The translations under genes were made by a program, and so were the position numbers. The notes below the pieces were generated by a model. That model was not told the origin of the DNA, searched no databases, and saw nothing but the letters and a program-made list of their open reading frames with translations. This document shows positions 50,855 to 59,103 of a stretch of 64,000 nucleotides of DNA, piece after piece (position 1 is the stretch's first letter; each line of letters starts with the position of its first letter). The stretch covers positions 1 to 64,000 of the forward strand of contig CALXOE010000012.1 of NCBI GenBank assembly GCA_944389935.1. The letters run 5' to 3'. The DNA comes from an uncultured Victivallis sp. GTDB taxonomy: Bacteria > Verrucomicrobiota > Lentisphaeria > Victivallales > Victivallaceae.

Positions 50855-52999
50855 ATGCGGAAAATCAGCGCCTCGAATTATGTCGAAACCATGAAACCGT
50901 GGCTTACGAAACTGCCGGAGTATCTGCGGCATCCGGCGGGGCGTCCCGACCTCGTGTTCTACGGCACCGGGGAATCGGCCCACTGGCCGACTCAGAGCAA
51001 TCTGAACGTCTCGGCCGCGCTGGCAGTGCTGTCCAGGGCGCCGGAACTCGAGGAAGCACAACGCGATGAAGCCGGAAGAACCGCGCTGGCACTGCTGCGC
51101 TACGCGATGGCGACCCATCTCACGGGGGATTTTCCCGCGACCGACGACAGACGCTGGGGCTGCCACTGGATCAGTGTCCTCGGACTCGAACGCATGAGCC
51201 ATGGACTCAACGCGATCCGCGACCGGCTCACGGAAGAGGACAATGCGAGACTGCGCCGTCTCGTGCTGTGCGAGTCGGACTGGCTGCTCGACCACTATCC
51301 CGTCGTGGCCGGAATGGTCAACTCCTCCGGAAAAAACAAACCCGAATCGAACATCTGGAACGGCGGCTTTCTGCTGCGCGCCGCACTCGATTATCCCGAC
51401 ACTCCGCGCGCAGCGGAGTACCGCGCCAAGGCTGCGGAGTTCCTGCTGAACGGGCTCTCCCATCCGCTCGACGCCGCGAGCGAGACGAAATACAACGGAA
51501 AAACGCTCCGCGAATATCACGTCGGATTCAACTTCACCCCGAACTGGTCGCTCGACCATCACGGTTATCTGAACGTCGGATATATGGTGATCTGCCTCTC
51601 GAACCTCGCGATGCTGCACTTTTACTGCAAAGAACGCGGCTATGCCGCGCCTCCGGAACTCTATTTGCACGTGCGGGAGCTGTGGAGCCGCGTGAAACAC
51701 TTCCTCTTTCCGGACGGGCGGCTGCTGCGCCTCGGCGGCGACACGCGCGCCCGCTACACCTACTGCCAGGATTATGCGATTCCGATGTGGCTCTTCGCTG
51801 CCGACTTCCTCGGCGACGCCGACGCGGCGGAATTGGAAAAGGGGTGGATCGACCTCGTCCGCACAGAGGCCGCGTACAATGGGGACGGCGGCTTTTACAC
51901 GCGGCGGCTCGCGCAGCTGCGGGATGTGAGTTACTACTATTTCACACGGCTCGAATCGGACGCGATTCTCACGCTCTCCTACGGGGCGTACTGGCGGCGG
52001 AAATTTGCGATCGCCGATTTTTCCGAGACCTTTGCTTCCAATCCGCCGGACGCCTGGCAGGATGAGTATCACGGCGCGACGTTCCTGCGCGACGGCAGCA
52101 CCGTACGTTCGTTCGTCTGGCACGGCGGCCAGGGACCGACCGGGCTCTGCGTCCGGGCCGAACGCAGCGACATGGCGGAGTGGCAGGGAAATCTGCGCGG
52201 CGTAATCCGCAGCGGAAACACGCCGGAAGCGACGCAGGGCGAGAGCAGCCATACGCTCTTCCCCGGCGGCTTCGTGAATTCGGGTGCGGCCGACTGGATC
52301 GAGAACGATCCGCACGGCGAGGGGGAAGGCGTCTACAGTTACGCACGCCACAAGAGCGCCTGCGCCGCCCTCCCCGACGGGAAGACGATGCTGTTCCTCG
52401 AGTATGCGGAGATGCTCAAAGAAGCGACTCTTGCGGAGCTTTGCGGAATGAACCTCCGGATGCCGAACGACCTCTTCAACGCGGAGAGCCGCACTTACCG
52501 CGCGCCCGGCGGAATCGAATTCACGCTGGCGGGCCATCCGGACCAGCCGGAGGAACGCGCCGTCGCCGCCGACCGGCTTTCGATCGACGGTGAACTCAAC
52601 GTATTCCTGCTCTACGGCGGCGAAAAACTGCTCATCCGGCGGAAAGCGGGCCGGTCCGGTGCCGTCATCCGCCAGCAGCACGGCCCGTGGATGGGCTCTC
52701 TCGGGATCGACCAGATCTGCTGCGGGGGGAAAGGATGCCCCTGCCGTCCCCTCCCCGGCGAACTTCTGCTCGACGACGGATACGCCGTCGCCGCGGGCGG
52801 GGAGCTGGAAGAACCGGTTTTCCGCCGGATTCCGCAACCGGGGCTTCTCCGCATGGTGGAATTCCGGAACGGGGCCGGCTGCTGGCGCTTCGCCGCGAAT
52901 TTCGGTCCGGAACCGGTCGCAGCGGAAATCCCGGAAAACTTCACGCTGCTGGCCGGCTCCCTCGAACCCGGCTGCGCCGCCCTCTGGCAGAAAGCGTAA
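50855..52999 (+). CDS. large alpha/alpha-toroid protein, lyase or glycosidase-like
   Basis: 714 residues, ATG at 50855 behind CAGGAGAGA. The first 380 residues are helix-rich with aromatic-rich turns (GCHWISVLGLERMSHGLNAI, NFTPNWSLDHHGYLNVGYMV, GDTRARYTYCQDYAIPMWLF), the layout of an (alpha/alpha)6 toroid. The rest is beta-rich (GATFLRDGSTVRSFVWHGGQ, FTLAGHPDQPEERAVAADRL), a beta-sandwich. This two-part architecture occurs in heparinase-type polysaccharide lyases and unsaturated glycuronyl hydrolases, but no catalytic motif was confirmed. No signal peptide. Function open. Confidence 0.55.
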   Translation: MRKISASNYVETMKPWLTKLPEYLRHPAGRPDLVFYGTGESAHWPTQSNLNVSAALAVLSRAPELEEAQRDEAGRTALALLRYAMATHLTGDFPATDDRRWGCHWISVLGLERMSHGLNAIRDRLTEEDNARLRRLVLCESDWLLDHYPVVAGMVNSSGKNKPESNIWNGGFLLRAALDYPDTPRAAEYRAKAAEFLLNGLSHPLDAASETKYNGKTLREYHVGFNFTPNWSLDHHGYLNVGYMVICLSNLAMLHFYCKERGYAAPPELYLHVRELWSRVKHFLFPDGRLLRLGGDTRARYTYCQDYAIPMWLFAADFLGDADAAELEKGWIDLVRTEAAYNGDGGFYTRRLAQLRDVSYYYFTRLESDAILTLSYGAYWRRKFAIADFSETFASNPPDAWQDEYHGATFLRDGSTVRSFVWHGGQGPTGLCVRAERSDMAEWQGNLRGVIRSGNTPEATQGESSHTLFPGGFVNSGAADWIENDPHGEGEGVYSYARHKSACAALPDGKTMLFLEYAEMLKEATLAELCGMNLRMPNDLFNAESRTYRAPGGIEFTLAGHPDQPEERAVAADRLSIDGELNVFLLYGGEKLLIRRKAGRSGAVIRQQHGPWMGSLGIDQICCGGKGCPCRPLPGELLLDDGYAVAAGGELEEPVFRRIPQPGLLRMVEFRNGAGCWRFAANFGPEPVAAEIPENFTLLAGSLEPGCAALWQKA

Positions 53000-53009
53000 C
53001 AACTCCGAC

Positions 53010-53038
53010 TTGACAAATCCCCGAACCGGCAGTATTGT
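53010..53038 (+). promoter_or_regulatory. sigma70-type promoter for the FMN-riboswitch/ribB transcript
   Basis: TTGACA at 53010-53015, 17 bases, TATTGT at 53033-53038. Transcription from about 53045 would begin right at the riboswitch. Confidence 0.7.
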
Positions 53039-53046
53039 AAATCCGC

Positions 53047-53166
53047 GTCTTCGGGGCGGGGTGCAACTCCCCACCGGCGGTATGACAAGCCCGCGACCTT
53101 CTGCAAAGCGGAAGCTGAACCGGTGAAAATCCGGTGCCGACAGTGACAGTCTGGATGAGAGAGGAC
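53047..53166 (+). promoter_or_regulatory. FMN riboswitch (RFN element)
   Basis: P1 is formed by GTCTTC (53047-53052) and GAGGAC (53161-53166). The junction has the RFN hallmarks in order: GGGGCGGGGTG, CTCCCCACCGGCGGT, AAGCCCGCGA, ACCGGTGAAAATCCGGTGCC and GACAGT-CAGTCTGGATGAGAG. FMN binding in this class lowers expression of riboflavin genes. A terminator at 53209-53236 follows and ribB begins at 53277, so control is probably by premature termination. Confidence 0.93.
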
Positions 53167-53208
53167 AGGAGAAAGCGGAGCATCCGGCTCCGCGGCGATG
53201 CCGTTCCG

Positions 53209-53236
53209 CCCCCGGGTTGTCCGGGGGTTTTCTTTT
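53209..53236 (+). terminator. riboswitch-controlled terminator in the ribB leader
   Basis: CCCCCGG-GTTGT-CCGGGGG followed by TTTTCTTTTT. It lies 42 bases after the RFN element and 40 before ribB. A GCGGAG...CTCCGC hairpin at 53175-53193 is between them and may take part in the switch. Confidence 0.85.
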
Positions 53237-53276
53237 TCCTGCCTGAACACCCCTGCAAACCACAGGAGGAATGAAG

Positions 53277-53888
53277 ATGGAATTCGATCCGATCGAAGAG
53301 GTGATCGCGGCATACGGCCGCGGCGAAATCGTCATCATCACGGATGACGAAAACCGGGAAAACGAGGGCGACCTCATTGCGGCGGCGGCAAAAACCGACG
53401 CGGCAACCGTGAACTTCATGCTGATTCACGCCCGCGGGCTCTTCTGCGTGCCGCTCGCGCCGGAGATCGCCGCGCGCATCGGCCTCGCGCAGCCCGCCGG
53501 GAAACACGATCCGCGCTGTACCTGCTTTACGCAGAGCGTCGATGCCGTCGAGGGGACGACCACGGGCGTTTCGGCGTTCGACCGCGCGACGACCGTCCGC
53601 AAACTCATGGAGGAGAACGCTGCGCTCGACGACTTCTACACGCCGGGACACGTTTTTCCGCTCATCGCCCGGCCCGGCGGCGTGCTCGAACGGCCCGGCC
53701 ACACCGAGGCGGCTGTCGACCTCGCCCGGCTTGCGGGACTCCCGCCCGGCGGCGTGCTGTGCGAGATTCTGAATCCGGACGGCACGATGGCGCGACTGCC
53801 GCAACTTCAGGAGTTCAAACGGAAATTCCACCTCAAAATGGGCAGCGTCGAAGCGCTGAAAGAGTATCGTCTCGCCACTGGACGCTGA
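53277..53888 (+). CDS. ribB: 3,4-dihydroxy-2-butanone 4-phosphate synthase RibB
   Basis: 203 residues. The ATG at 53277 has AGGAGG 7 bases upstream; the ATG at 53271 is only 1 base from it. ITDDENRENEGDLI carries the metal-binding and substrate acids. LIHARGLFCVPL, DPRCTCFTQSVDA, GTTTGVSAFDRATTV and TPGHVFPLIARPGGVLERPG are the conserved RibB blocks. It has no fused GTP cyclohydrolase II, unlike many RibBA proteins. The FMN riboswitch in its leader gives feedback control. The genes for the other steps are elsewhere. Confidence 0.96.
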   Translation: MEFDPIEEVIAAYGRGEIVIITDDENRENEGDLIAAAAKTDAATVNFMLIHARGLFCVPLAPEIAARIGLAQPAGKHDPRCTCFTQSVDAVEGTTTGVSAFDRATTVRKLMEENAALDDFYTPGHVFPLIARPGGVLERPGHTEAAVDLARLAGLPPGGVLCEILNPDGTMARLPQLQEFKRKFHLKMGSVEALKEYRLATGR

Positions 53889-53901
53889 TAAGTCCGGCCG
53901 G

Positions 53902-54339
53902 TCATTGCGGACCGCAGCCGGGCAGCCCCATGACGCTCTTGACCGGACACTGCACTTCAGGGAGTTCCGCCGGCGGGCGCGGTTCCGGTTCCGGCGACTC
54001 CCCGGCCGGAGCCGGAAAACGTTCGGAGAGCGAAACCCGGCTGCCCGCCTCCGCCGCCAGATAGTCGTCGAGGGCCGGGATGACCTCCGACGCGGGACGA
54101 TTCCGCAACTCGCGGATGAGCACCTGCAAATCCTCCCTCGCCGCCCGGTTCGCCTGAAACAGACTCCCGACCGCCCCGAGGTGCATCGAAATGACCGCAA
54201 TCAAAGCGAAATAGTTGAAGCCGAACAGGATCTTCGAGATCAGCGGCAGCTTTACCCGCACAATGACCCAGACCGGCAGAACCAGAAAAACCCCCATCAG
54301 GAGCAGCAAATAGAGCAGTCCGAGCGCCAGCGCATTCAT
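53902..54339 (-). CDS. small membrane protein with Pro/Glu-rich tail
   Basis: 145 residues. Two helices (LALGLLYLLLLMGVFLVLPV and ILFGFNYFALIAVISMHLGA), then a helix of about 40 residues (QANRAAREDLQVLIRELRNR) and a Pro-rich, cysteine-containing C-terminus (EVQCPVKSVMGLPGCGPQ). No family recognised. The start overlaps the upstream gene by 4 bases, so it is the last gene of the rpe operon. Confidence 0.6.
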   Translation of the reverse strand: MNALALGLLYLLLLMGVFLVLPVWVIVRVKLPLISKILFGFNYFALIAVISMHLGAVGSLFQANRAAREDLQVLIRELRNRPASEVIPALDDYLAAEAGSRVSLSERFPAPAGESPEPEPRPPAELPEVQCPVKSVMGLPGCGPQ

Positions 54340-54686
54340 CGTTCCGCCTCCCGCACCGCCTCGTACCAGAGGCGGTAACGCGCCCGCACGCCGGCCTGCT
54401 CGAATGCCGTGCTCCGATCGAGTTTCTCAAGAGCGTCGGCCAGTTCGCGCGGATCGATTCCCGACTCGAGTGCATCGCGTGTCGCCCGGACCGCCTCGGC
54501 CTCCGCATGCAGCGCATAACTCCGCTCGAACTGGAAGTAGAGCATCGACCACGCGCCGAGCGCGACCACCAGAATCGAACTCATCACCCACAAATACCGG
54601 TTGTACTTCCAGCGGCGGAAAAACAGCGGCCAGCCCGCGATCAGAGCGATTCCCGCCAGAACCAGAGGGAAAATCAGCATCTTCAC
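54336..54686 (-). CDS. small membrane protein
   Basis: 116 residues from a GTG at 54686, which overlaps the stop of the GcvT-like gene by 4 bases; an ATG at 54680 is an alternative. Two helices (MLIFPLVLAGIALIAGWPLF and YLWVMSSILVVALGAWSMLY) and a charged helical tail (EAEAVRATRDALESGIDPRE, ALEKLDRSTAFEQAGV) that may be a coiled coil. No family recognised. It and the next gene look like paired partners. Confidence 0.6.
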   Translation of the reverse strand: MKMLIFPLVLAGIALIAGWPLFFRRWKYNRYLWVMSSILVVALGAWSMLYFQFERSYALHAEAEAVRATRDALESGIDPRELADALEKLDRSTAFEQAGVRARYRLWYEAVREAER

Positions 54687-55789
54687 GGCAGCCACCAATC
54701 CCCCGGCGCCGATCCGCCGTCGTAGAACGGCAGCGGAACGACCGTCCCGGTCAGAACAGCGCCGGTCACTTCGAACCGCAGGGATTCCCCGGGCTTTACA
54801 AGCGACGCCTCAAGGCGGCAGAGTGCCGCCGCCGCATCGAGCGACGGGCAGAAACTTCCGGAGGTCACCCGGCCGATCACCTCGTCGCGCGCGTTGAGTA
54901 CGAGCGTTCCCTCCCGGGCCGCCCGCCGTCCGTCGAGGCGCACTCCGAAAAGGCGCTGCCCGGGGAAGCGCGAGCCGAGAGAGGCCCGGCCGGTGAATTC
55001 GCGCGGCTCCTCCGGGTGCAGCAGCGCGCCGAGCCCGGATTCGGCCGGGGTGAACTCCGGAACAAGCTCGCTCCCGCACGCGGGAAATCCCATCTCGAGC
55101 CGCAGTGAATCGCGCGCGCCATACCCGGCCGGCATGACCGGTTCCGTCTCAAGCAGCAGATCCCAGAGCTGATCGACATAGTCCAGATTGAAGAGCAGCG
55201 AAAATGCCTCCTCCCCGGTCGAACCGGCATGGACCGCAATCGCCCGGAATCCATCGACCTCAACGCTCCCGGCGCAGCCGTACTCCGGCAGCTCCCGCAC
55301 ATTGAGCGTTTCGAGCACGGCACGGGATTTCGGCCCGGCCAGAGCGATTCGCGCGAGAAGCCGCGTGAGGTCCTGGGTTTCGACCCCCTTTCCGGCGCAC
55401 AAACCGGCGATCCGGGAGAGACTGCCCGCATCGAACTCCGGTTCCGTGAGCAGCAGAAAGTCCTCCTCCCCCATCCGCGCGACCAGCGGCGCCCCGAGAA
55501 CTCCGCCCTGCTCATTGAGCAGCAGATTCCGGCGGCAGCGCCCCGGTTCAAGGTCCGCCACCGGGCGGGCGAACCAGCCGTCGAGCGCGGCGGCGGCTCC
55601 CGCCCCGGCCACCCGGAGCTTCCCAGAAGCGCACAGATCGAATACCGAACAGTGCGTCCGGGTGTGACGGTGCTCGGCGATGATCCCCTCCGGATACGCG
55701 AGCGGGACATTCCAGCCCGCCCGGGGAACCATCTTCGCGCCGAGTTCGATCTCGTATTCGGTCAGCGGTGTCGTAATCAATGCGCCCAT
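54683..55789 (-). CDS. GcvT-like folate-binding protein lacking the usual catalytic Asp
   Basis: 368 residues. GAKMVPRAGWNVPLAYPEGI, RTHCSVFDLCASGKLRVAG, then MPAGYGARDSLRLEMGFPAC match the three-part aminomethyltransferase fold, with VTSGSFCPSLDAAAAL in the C-terminal domain. At the motif where T-protein has GGxxDD with its catalytic Asp, this protein reads NEQGGVLGAPLV, so the acid is missing. No gcvH or gcvP is near. It may be a folate-binding relative (YgfZ-like role) rather than glycine cleavage T-protein. It begins 3 bases after rpe. Confidence 0.75.
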   Translation of the reverse strand: MGALITTPLTEYEIELGAKMVPRAGWNVPLAYPEGIIAEHRHTRTHCSVFDLCASGKLRVAGAGAAAALDGWFARPVADLEPGRCRRNLLLNEQGGVLGAPLVARMGEEDFLLLTEPEFDAGSLSRIAGLCAGKGVETQDLTRLLARIALAGPKSRAVLETLNVRELPEYGCAGSVEVDGFRAIAVHAGSTGEEAFSLLFNLDYVDQLWDLLLETEPVMPAGYGARDSLRLEMGFPACGSELVPEFTPAESGLGALLHPEEPREFTGRASLGSRFPGQRLFGVRLDGRRAAREGTLVLNARDEVIGRVTSGSFCPSLDAAAALCRLEASLVKPGESLRFEVTGAVLTGTVVPLPFYDGGSAPGDWWLP

Positions 55790-55792
55790 CTC

Positions 55793-56497
55793 TCACAACT
55801 CCGAGTCGAGCAGCGGCCCGGCCGCATGCAGTTTCGCGATCGCGGTTTCCATTCCCGCCGGATGGCGGAACACGCTCGTGCCGGCCACGACCATATTCAC
55901 GCCGTGGGCGGCGACGGTCCGGACGGTTTTCTCGTCGATTCCGCCGTCGGCCTCGAGCTGAACATGCAGCTTCCGGCGCAGAATCTCGCGTTTCACGGCG
56001 GCGCATTTCGCCATCTGGCCGGCCATGAAACTCTGCCCGCCGAAACCGGGCTCGACGGTCATCACGAGCACGAGGTCGATCCGGTCGAGCCAGGGAAACA
56101 CCGCCTCGGCCGGCGTCGCGGGCTTCAGGGAGATCCCGACCGTGCAGCCCGCTTTCCGGATCGTGTCGATCACCTCCCCGGTCGGCTCGGGGCATTCCAG
56201 GTGGAACGTCAGGTGGTCGCACCCCGCCTCCGCGAACGCCTGCGCATAACGCGCCGGTTCGGAGATCATCAGATGGGTGTCGAAAAGCATTCCGCTGCGC
56301 TTGCGGACGCTCCGGATCACCGGCGGGCCGAACGAGATGTTCGGAACGAAGTGTCCGTCCATCACATCGAGGTGGATCACATCCGCCCCGGCAGCTTCGG
56401 CGCGGGCGATCTCCTCCCCGAGCCGGCTGAAATCACAAGCCAGTACCGACGGGGAAACGAGAATCCGGTCGGTCGGCAGTTTCCGCAGATCATTCAT
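55793..56497 (-). CDS. rpe: ribulose-phosphate 3-epimerase
   Basis: 234 residues. ILVSPSVLACDFSRLGEEIA carries the start of the TIM barrel. VIHLDVMDGHFVPNISFG holds the His/Asp metal pair. HLTFHLE, LVLVMTVEPGFGGQSFM and LEADGGIDEKTV are the remaining catalytic and phosphate-binding blocks. It interconverts ribulose- and xylulose-5-phosphate in the pentose phosphate pathway. It heads the four-gene operon with its own promoter. Confidence 0.96.
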   Translation of the reverse strand: MNDLRKLPTDRILVSPSVLACDFSRLGEEIARAEAAGADVIHLDVMDGHFVPNISFGPPVIRSVRKRSGMLFDTHLMISEPARYAQAFAEAGCDHLTFHLECPEPTGEVIDTIRKAGCTVGISLKPATPAEAVFPWLDRIDLVLVMTVEPGFGGQSFMAGQMAKCAAVKREILRRKLHVQLEADGGIDEKTVRTVAAHGVNMVVAGTSVFRHPAGMETAIAKLHAAGPLLDSEL

Positions 56498-56527
56498 GTC
56501 ATACTCCTGCTGTTGTGTCTTTCAGGA

Positions 56528-56556
56528 AATATAACTGTTTCAGGCTGATTTTTCAA
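56528..56556 (-). promoter_or_regulatory. sigma70-type promoter for the rpe operon
   Basis: Minus strand: TTGAAA at 56556-56551, 17 bases, TATATT at 56533-56528, about 31 bases upstream of the ATG. Confidence 0.65.
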
Positions 56557-56630
56557 CCATCCGGAGGGCGGCGGGGAATTTCTGCAGCGGACTTTCCCGG
56601 AAAAATCCCGCCGATTTTTTCCGATGCGCC

Positions 56631-56659
56631 TTGAAACGATCTTTTTCAAAGGTTATCTT
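56631..56659 (+). promoter_or_regulatory. sigma70-type promoter for the flippase gene
   Basis: TTGAAA at 56631-56636, 17 bases, TATCTT at 56654-56659. It lies downstream of an in-frame ATG at 56624 and so favours the start at 56708. Confidence 0.65.
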
Positions 56660-56707
56660 AGAGTGCTGTTGTTGATGTTTCACCGGCCGGAGCCGGGAGT
56701 TGTTCCG

Positions 56708-58015
56708 ATGTTTTGTGCGGCGATAGATTTTTTCAGGAAGAGTTTCCACCATGCAGGAGTGCGCAGATACGGCGCGAACACGTTGTGGCTGCTGGCGGAG
56801 AAAACGGTCCGGGTTGCCGTGGGCTTTTCGGTCGGAGTCTACGTGGCCCGCTGCCTCGGGCCCGCACAATACGGACTGTTGAACTACGCCATCAGTTTCG
56901 TGGCGCTCTTCTCGGTTTTCAGTTCTCTCGGACTTGACGCGATTCTCGTGCGCGAACTCGTGCGCACGCCTCAGCGCGCCAATGTTCTCATGGGGAGCTC
57001 CCTTCTGCTGAAACTCGGCGGATTCGGAATCATGGCCTCCTGCGTGGGAATTGTGCTGCTCTTTTCCGGCACCGCGGAGTCCCGCCTCCTGATCTGGATC
57101 ATTTTATCTGGTTATTTCTTTCAATCCTTTCAGGTTCTGGATTACTTCTTTCAGGCCCGGGTTCAGGGGAAATATGTGGCGATATCCCAGATGGCGGCAC
57201 TGCTGGCGACCGCCGCGGGGCGGGTTCTGCTGGCTCTGAATCAGGCTCCGCTGTGGAGTTTCGCCCTGATGGAGACGACCTACGTGCTGCTTGCGTCCCT
57301 CTGTTGCTGGGGATTTTACCGGAAAGGCGGAGCGTGTTTGCGGCAATGGCGGTTTGACCGGCAGGTCGCCCGCGAGCTGCTCCGGAACTGCCTGCCTCTG
57401 ATGCTCGCCGGCGCGGCCAGCCTCATCTATCTGCGGCTCGATCAGGTCATGATCAAAACCATGGTCGGCGACAGCGCCAACGGACAGTACGCCGTCGCGG
57501 TCCGGCTCGTGGAACTTCTGTTCGTCCTGCCGATCGTGGTAGGCGACTCCTTTTTCCCCTCGCTGGTGGGAACCCGGACGGTCTCCGAAACCCGTTACCT
57601 GCAGCGCAGTTCCTGGCTCATGAAAGGGATGTTCTATCTGGCGCTGTGCGGGAGCATCCCGGTTGCGTTCTGCGGCAGGTGGCTGGTCGAACTGCTTTAC
57701 GGGAGCGCCTACCATGAGGCGGCGATGCTGTTCATGATTCTGAGCTTGAAGATGCTCCTGGTCTACCCGGGACTCATCTACTCCAAATGGATGGTCGTGG
57801 AAAATATGCAGAAAATCCTGCTGGTCTCGGCTGTCGGCGGAGCGTTGACCAATGTGATCCTGAATTACTTCTGGATCCGGCTCTGGGGGGCGCCGGGCGC
57901 GGTATGGGCGACTCTGGCCTCCAATCTGAGCATATATCTGCTCTTCCCGCTGCTGTTCCGGCGGGGGAGATGGGCTGTGGTGTTCTTTCTGAGGGCTCTG
58001 CTGCCGTGGAAATGA
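56708..58015 (+). CDS. Wzx-type polysaccharide/oligosaccharide flippase (MATE-like/MOP)
   Basis: 435 residues from the ATG at 56708, with GGGAG upstream. About 12 to 14 helices. ANTLWLLAEKTVRVAVGFSV, GVYVARCLGPAQYGLLNYAI and LIYLRLDQVMIKTMVGDSAN, then GQYAVAVRLVE, are the typical Wzx blocks. It flips lipid-linked sugar units across the inner membrane for surface polysaccharide or O-antigen. The adjoining glycosyltransferase gene 125 bases downstream suits that role. Confidence 0.88.
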   Translation: MFCAAIDFFRKSFHHAGVRRYGANTLWLLAEKTVRVAVGFSVGVYVARCLGPAQYGLLNYAISFVALFSVFSSLGLDAILVRELVRTPQRANVLMGSSLLLKLGGFGIMASCVGIVLLFSGTAESRLLIWIILSGYFFQSFQVLDYFFQARVQGKYVAISQMAALLATAAGRVLLALNQAPLWSFALMETTYVLLASLCCWGFYRKGGACLRQWRFDRQVARELLRNCLPLMLAGAASLIYLRLDQVMIKTMVGDSANGQYAVAVRLVELLFVLPIVVGDSFFPSLVGTRTVSETRYLQRSSWLMKGMFYLALCGSIPVAFCGRWLVELLYGSAYHEAAMLFMILSLKMLLVYPGLIYSKWMVVENMQKILLVSAVGGALTNVILNYFWIRLWGAPGAVWATLASNLSIYLLFPLLFRRGRWAVVFFLRALLPWK

Positions 58016-58140
58016 GCAGAAAAAACATCGGCCAATCCCGGCCGCCGTCCGCCCCGGAGTCCGGAGCGGCCTCGGCAGAACCGCATACCCGGGGAGAAAC
58101 CATATTCCATCATCGCGATCATTCCGGAAAGAATCGAAAC

Positions 58141-59076
58141 ATGTCACAGTCAGCACCCATCGTACTATTCGCCTACAAACGGCCGGAGCACACCCGCCGA
58201 ACCGTGGAGGCTCTCAAAGCCAATCCCGGTGCGGATCGGTCCGAACTGTATCTCTTTTCCGACGGACCGAAAAACGAGGCGGACCGCGAGGCGGTCGACG
58301 AGGTCCGGAGCTACCTCAGAACCGTCACCGGCTTTGCCCGGGTTCAACTCGAGGAATCCCCCGTCAACCGCGGCCTGGCAGAATCGGTCATCCACGGAGT
58401 ATCGGAGATCGTGAGCCGGTTCGGCAGAGCGATCGTTCTGGAGGACGACATGGTCACCTCGCCCGTCTTTCTGGATTTCATGAATCAGGCGTTGAACCGG
58501 TTTGAATCCGATGAGAGAATCGCCGCCGTTCACGGCTACACCATTCCCCTGCCCCCCGGGACGCCGGACTATTTTCTGCGTCCCGGCGCGGACTGCTGGG
58601 GATGGGCCGTGTGGGAACGCTCCTGGAAACTGTTCCGGTCCGACGCCGGCGAGCTGTACCGGGAACTGCGGGAACGGAGACTCACGCGGGAGTTCGACGG
58701 CCCGAGCCGGTTCCCCTACTGCAAAATGCTCCGGGATCAGGCGCGCGGGAAAGTGGATTCCTGGGCCATCCGCTGGCGGGCCTCCGTTTTTCTGGCAAAT
58801 GCGTTCACCCTGCAGAGCGGCCGGCCTCTGCTGGACAACATCGGCGGCGACAGGAGCGGGACGCACTGTCGCGAAGTCGACTCCGGATTCCCCCTGTGGA
58901 ATACGCCCATCCCGGTCGACCGGGAACCGCTGCCCGAACCGCCCGAGGCGGCGGCGGTCTACCAGGCATGGCAGGCCGCGCTCCGAGTCCCCTTCGGTCA
59001 GAGAATCCGCGGAAAAATCGCGTACGAGTGGAACCGGCTCAAAAAAAATCTCTCCACCCGTCACAAGGAAAGATAA
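58141..59076 (+). CDS. GT-A-type glycosyltransferase (family 2-like)
   Basis: 311 residues from the ATG at 58141, behind GGAAAG. PIVLFAYKRPEHTRRTVEAL (6-25) begins the nucleotide-binding fold, YLFSDGPKNEADREAV follows, and RAIVLEDDMVTSPVFLDFMN near 100 carries the DxD-type acids. GADCWGWAVWERSWKLF near 150 is the acceptor-side block of this subgroup, often named sugar transferase in capsule loci. It probably adds a sugar to a surface glycan; donor and acceptor unknown. Confidence 0.85.
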   Translation: MSQSAPIVLFAYKRPEHTRRTVEALKANPGADRSELYLFSDGPKNEADREAVDEVRSYLRTVTGFARVQLEESPVNRGLAESVIHGVSEIVSRFGRAIVLEDDMVTSPVFLDFMNQALNRFESDERIAAVHGYTIPLPPGTPDYFLRPGADCWGWAVWERSWKLFRSDAGELYRELRERRLTREFDGPSRFPYCKMLRDQARGKVDSWAIRWRASVFLANAFTLQSGRPLLDNIGGDRSGTHCREVDSGFPLWNTPIPVDREPLPEPPEAAAVYQAWQAALRVPFGQRIRGKIAYEWNRLKKNLSTRHKER

Positions 59077-59103
59077 CGGTTCTTTCTTTCCGCATTTCCC
59101 GGG

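Noticed and set aside
50837-53419. An 860-codon minus-strand frame
   Set aside because: Antisense to the toroid protein, the FMN riboswitch and ribB start. Composition is that of a GC-driven shadow.
55229-56548. A 439-codon plus-strand frame
   Set aside because: Antisense to rpe and the GcvT-like gene, rich in Arg, His and Pro, no domain.
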